Of a stretch of DNA of 64,000 bases, positions 61,512 to 64,000 are shown in pieces. The notes below the pieces were generated by a model. It was not told where the DNA came from and ran no database searches. It was given only the letters and a program-made list of their open reading frames with translations. The stretch covers positions 62,001 through 126,000 of the forward strand of contig NZ_RXNU01000013.1 in the NCBI RefSeq assembly GCF_003966225.1. Direction: 5' to 3'. Both the position numbers and the translations under genes were made by a program. Source of the DNA: Shewanella canadensis (lineage in GTDB: Bacteria > Pseudomonadota > Gammaproteobacteria > Enterobacterales > Shewanellaceae). The first letter of the stretch is position 1, and each line of letters opens with the position of its first letter.

Positions 61512-63359
61512 CTACCTCTGTCTCACTACTGGGTATTTCTCATAGTTATCATCGAAGTAAGGACTTCTTTGATAAAACCAGCGTAAACGCGCCTTGGGGT
61601 CGGCGGCGAATACTTCATCTTTGAGTGCTTCATTAAATGCCTGTTGTAGCTTTGGATCCTCCTGGAGCATCTGGGCTGCTAAAGGCTCAACGGCATAGTT
61701 TTCAATATATTCAGTTCTGGTAAATATTGGATTGAAAAATCCCCATTGCAACAAAGAGTCTGGCGATTGAGGCTCAAGCAACAAGATGGCAAGGTCGCCA
61801 AGGGGTTGTCTGGTATCTATCTTGACAGTGCCCACAGGAAGTAGGGTATCGATTGGGTTGATCACTGCCTGGGCGCTTACACGCTGTCGACCCTCGTAGT
61901 CCTTACCTGAAAAAACCGGCTGACTCAGGTGGTATTGATCGACACTTAATTGAGTCGGTACTTCTAAGCGGGTCATTCTTATACCGTGGATATTAAGTCT
62001 TTCGATAACGTCAGCCCATTGTGGTGGTATGTAATAGGCGCTTGGGCGGTGCACCCGAATGTCTGCGACTGAGTTACCCATGACTGGCAGATTGGGATAG
62101 AGTTCAGGTTCACCAGTCCAACGCACCACATCGTTACCACTGATAGCACTTTGCTCTAATCGGTAACTTATTCCCTTAAAGTCCCAGCCCTTTTCCTGCT
62201 GTTTCTCCTTCCAGGTCAGGGTGAGCTGCTGTGGGTAGTTGTACCTATCTTGCTGAATGGCAGACCTAAGCTTAGTGGATTGTTCACCAACTGTCTTGAG
62301 GGTTGCCTCCAGCATGACGTAGGTGCCGAGAACGCGCTGCTTGAAGGGTTTAAGGCTGTGATTTTCGATTAAAATGGTCGGCAGGTGTCGGGCATCGCCA
62401 TAGCCGTTTGAATATCTGGGGCTTGGATTCCACAGCGACATACCTTTGGTTATGTCGGTATTATCGAGTGCAAATATCAACTGCCCCGGAATATGCCCCT
62501 GAGCCGAAAGTTCAGCCTCTATCGCCGGGCGATAGCTCTGTTCAAGCCAGCGGTAACTGGCCGGACTTAGTCCCTGGGGCTGGTTGTAGCCGAAGGTGAC
62601 ATCGTACTGGTAATCTATGCCATCGGTGACATGCACATCGATATAGAGATCCGGTTGCCACTCATTGATGGCGTGCAGCATATGTTGCATCTCAAGGGCA
62701 TCGGCCTTGGCATAATCTCTATTCAGATTGAGGTTTTTTGATGTGGTGCGCCACCCCATATTCACTGGTCCGCGTTGATTGACCCGGTTATATTGGGTCG
62801 AACGTTCATGAGCATCTACACTAAAAATGGGTACAAACAGTAAGTTGGCATTATCTAGTAGAGCGCCTTTATCCCCGATAACGATATCTCTTAACAGCAT
62901 CATGCCGGCATCTTTGCCGTCGATCTCTCCGGAGTGGATCCCAGCCTGCACCAGTATGCTAGCCTTCCCATTTTTCTGTAACTCCTCTGGAGAGTCTGCA
63001 CCTTCACTCGATGCGATAATCATCCAGATGTCTCGTCCTTGCGGGCTCTTACCCAGGCTGACCTTTTTCAGTTTATCCGTTTGTTCAATGAGTTTATCGA
63101 GCCAGGCGAAGGTTTCATCATAGCTTGGACTCGTCTTAAGACCGTTTTGCTCGAATGGTGTAGCCCAGGGGTTATCAGCACTGACGAGCAGTGCCTCACT
63201 CTTGCCATGCCACTCGATGGCTGGTGGCAGTATGGCATCGTTGATATAAGTTGTGGCTATGCGGGGCTCTGCTAACTGGGGAATCACTTCATCGTTAGCT
63301 AGTGTGCTGGAGCTTGAAAGGCTAACTAAGATGGCGGCCGCTAGGTGCTTAAAACGCAT
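61512..63359 (-). CDS. M14-family zinc carboxypeptidase, secreted
   Basis: A 615-residue protein with a signal peptide (cleavage near TLANDE) and an M14 peptidase domain: the zinc ligands in HSGEIDGKD (HxxE, about residues 142-150) and the later histidine in DVHVTDG, with LNLNRDYAK near 212 holding conserved arginine/asparagine. It removes residues from peptide C-termini or acts on cell-wall peptides outside the cytoplasm. About 230 residues follow the catalytic domain. Monocistronic. Confidence 0.9.
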   Translation of the reverse strand: MRFKHLAAAILVSLSSSSTLANDEVIPQLAEPRIATTYINDAILPPAIEWHGKSEALLVSADNPWATPFEQNGLKTSPSYDETFAWLDKLIEQTDKLKKVSLGKSPQGRDIWMIIASSEGADSPEELQKNGKASILVQAGIHSGEIDGKDAGMMLLRDIVIGDKGALLDNANLLFVPIFSVDAHERSTQYNRVNQRGPVNMGWRTTSKNLNLNRDYAKADALEMQHMLHAINEWQPDLYIDVHVTDGIDYQYDVTFGYNQPQGLSPASYRWLEQSYRPAIEAELSAQGHIPGQLIFALDNTDITKGMSLWNPSPRYSNGYGDARHLPTILIENHSLKPFKQRVLGTYVMLEATLKTVGEQSTKLRSAIQQDRYNYPQQLTLTWKEKQQEKGWDFKGISYRLEQSAISGNDVVRWTGEPELYPNLPVMGNSVADIRVHRPSAYYIPPQWADVIERLNIHGIRMTRLEVPTQLSVDQYHLSQPVFSGKDYEGRQRVSAQAVINPIDTLLPVGTVKIDTRQPLGDLAILLLEPQSPDSLLQWGFFNPIFTRTEYIENYAVEPLAAQMLQEDPKLQQAFNEALKDEVFAADPKARLRWFYQRSPYFDDNYEKYPVVRQR

Positions 63360-63900
63360 GTTAGGTACTCAATGTTGATCTTATTATTAGCCAGTTATCT
63401 TTCATTAAAAATGTAATGAATACAAGGGGGCGTTTAAAGTTCTGGTCACTATAATTTGACCTTTTTAGTTAGACTTCGTCTAACAACTAACGTCGTGGGT
63501 TTCCAACCCACACCCGGGCAAGGAGGACTGCTCGTCCTCATCCTCCTTGCATCCACCTATGACGCCCCGGCAAAGTTGTGCTCCTCAGTGCTTATGGATA
63601 AATCCCTGACACTTCCGATGGGACATCCTGCCCCCCGAAAGTTAGTCCGACATCCATGTCGGCCTCACGAGATTTATTCCAACGCCCATCGGCAACTTCC
63701 AACGGGGAATCATCGTATCTGGTGAGTCCCTTGGCTTGTTTAGCTTACCTGAATTTAAATGTTCATTTTTGAGAGGGTAGAGTTAATTGCTTGAATTGCT
63801 TAGACTGTTCTGAATGGTGACTTCTTATACAATAAGGTAAACTTGCTCAACAGGTTTAATTAAAGCCTATTAGATTTAATCTAATATTAAGGATTTTTAT
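63360..63900. other. Intergenic region with a structured repeat
   Basis: About 540 bases between the M14 peptidase gene and a lipoprotein gene. The centre holds the hairpin-rich element described at 63472-63725. A plus-strand frame of 89 codons (63456-63725) passes through it but follows the hairpins and has no ribosome site, so it is not called as a gene. Confidence 0.5.
63472..63725. repeat. Hairpin-rich intergenic repeat element (single copy here)
   Basis: GC-rich compared with its flanks and packed with perfect hairpins: GTGGGTT/AACCCAC at 63495-63511, AAGGAGGA/TCCTCCTT at 63520-63548, and CCGACAT/ATGTCGG at 63647-63662. I associate this sequence style with repeats scattered through Shewanella genomes, but no second copy is present in this window, so the repeat status is not shown here. 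Confidence 0.5.
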
Positions 63901-64000
63901 ATGTTTCGTATTTTCTCTATTTTGTTAGTTGGTATTATGCTTCAAGGATGTGCCTCTAAATCATATACAACAAAATTAGAAACACCTATTGAACGTGAAT
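63901..64000 (+). CDS. Lipoprotein, partial (cut by window end)
   Basis: The first 33 codons of a gene that runs past the window. It encodes a lipoprotein signal (MFRIFSILLVGIMLQGCAS, lipidated Cys17) with an AAGGATTTTT ribosome site. The family cannot be told from this stub. Confidence 0.75.
   Translation, partial: MFRIFSILLVGIMLQGCASKSYTTKLETPIERE

Noticed and set aside
63456..63725. An 89-codon plus-strand frame with proline-rich translation
   Set aside because: It coincides with the hairpin-rich repeat and has no ribosome site.

Overview
The window comes from a gammaproteobacterium and almost certainly a Shewanella. The pointers are paired fdhT-fdhA-fdhB-fdhC formate dehydrogenase operons, the ETF-QO / moaA-moaBCDE / modABC block, the ptrB-ribB-ferritin-moeA-moeB block, DUF2986 and YgiW-type small genes, multihaem cytochromes, FNR-type boxes and repeats of a kind I associate with Shewanella. 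No tRNA, rRNA, CRISPR array, phage or intact insertion sequence was seen. Small mobile-looking repeats are present.

Layout. 1-7.4 kb: the end of one formate dehydrogenase operon (fdhB1-fdhC1; its fdhA should lie just upstream), a 0.9 kb repeat-rich gap, and a complete second operon fdhT-fdhA2-fdhB2-fdhC2. 7.7-12.6 kb: a HemN-like radical SAM protein, a small ABM-like protein divergent from a LysR regulator, a GNAT acetyltransferase and a PfkB sugar kinase. 12.9-21.3 kb: signalling genes (Cache diguanylate cyclase, RstAB-like two-component pair with a lipoprotein, Cache chemoreceptor), a YiiM-type MOSC protein and a DUF4870 membrane protein. 21.6-29.2 kb: ETF-ubiquinone oxidoreductase, then a Moco riboswitch followed by moaA-moaB-moaC-moaD-moaE-modA-modB-modC. 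29.4-36.1 kb: a YgiW/PepSY/response regulator/histidine kinase set, a pseudouridine synthase, small membrane and basic proteins, and gltS. 36.3-39.4 kb: a compact, translationally coupled bufferin-type RiPP operon (DUF2282 precursor, DUF692 enzyme, DUF2063 partner) carrying its own ECF sigma factor and a probable anti-sigma factor. 39.5-48 kb: a phosphotransferase, a YecR-like lipoprotein, moeB, moeA and an RND efflux pair. 48-58.8 kb: ferritin, a NIT-HAMP-PAS-GGDEF-EAL protein, ribB with its FMN riboswitch, an S9A peptidase, a GIY-YIG protein, a DGSG-repeat lipoprotein and a methyltransferase. 59-64 kb: a tetrahaem NrfH/NapC-like plus octahaem HAO-like cytochrome pair behind a perfect FNR box, an M14 peptidase, a structured repeat and the start of a lipoprotein gene.

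The main thread is molybdenum/tungsten enzymology: formate dehydrogenases that need the molybdopterin cofactor, the genes for molybdate uptake (mod), cofactor synthesis (moa, moeA, moeB) and a MOSC protein, with the biosynthetic operon behind a Moco riboswitch. A second thread is anaerobic respiration: formate oxidation into the quinone pool, with the HAO/NrfH-like pair as a possible quinol-fed nitrogen-oxide reductase. The most interesting items are the bufferin operon with dedicated ECF control, the HAO/NrfH-like module, two 314-bp MITE-like elements with palindromic ends (one contributing to a gene's stop codon), a CTAG-rich palindrome family at gene ends, and partial duplications of gene 3' ends at fdhC and at the tetrahaem cytochrome gene.
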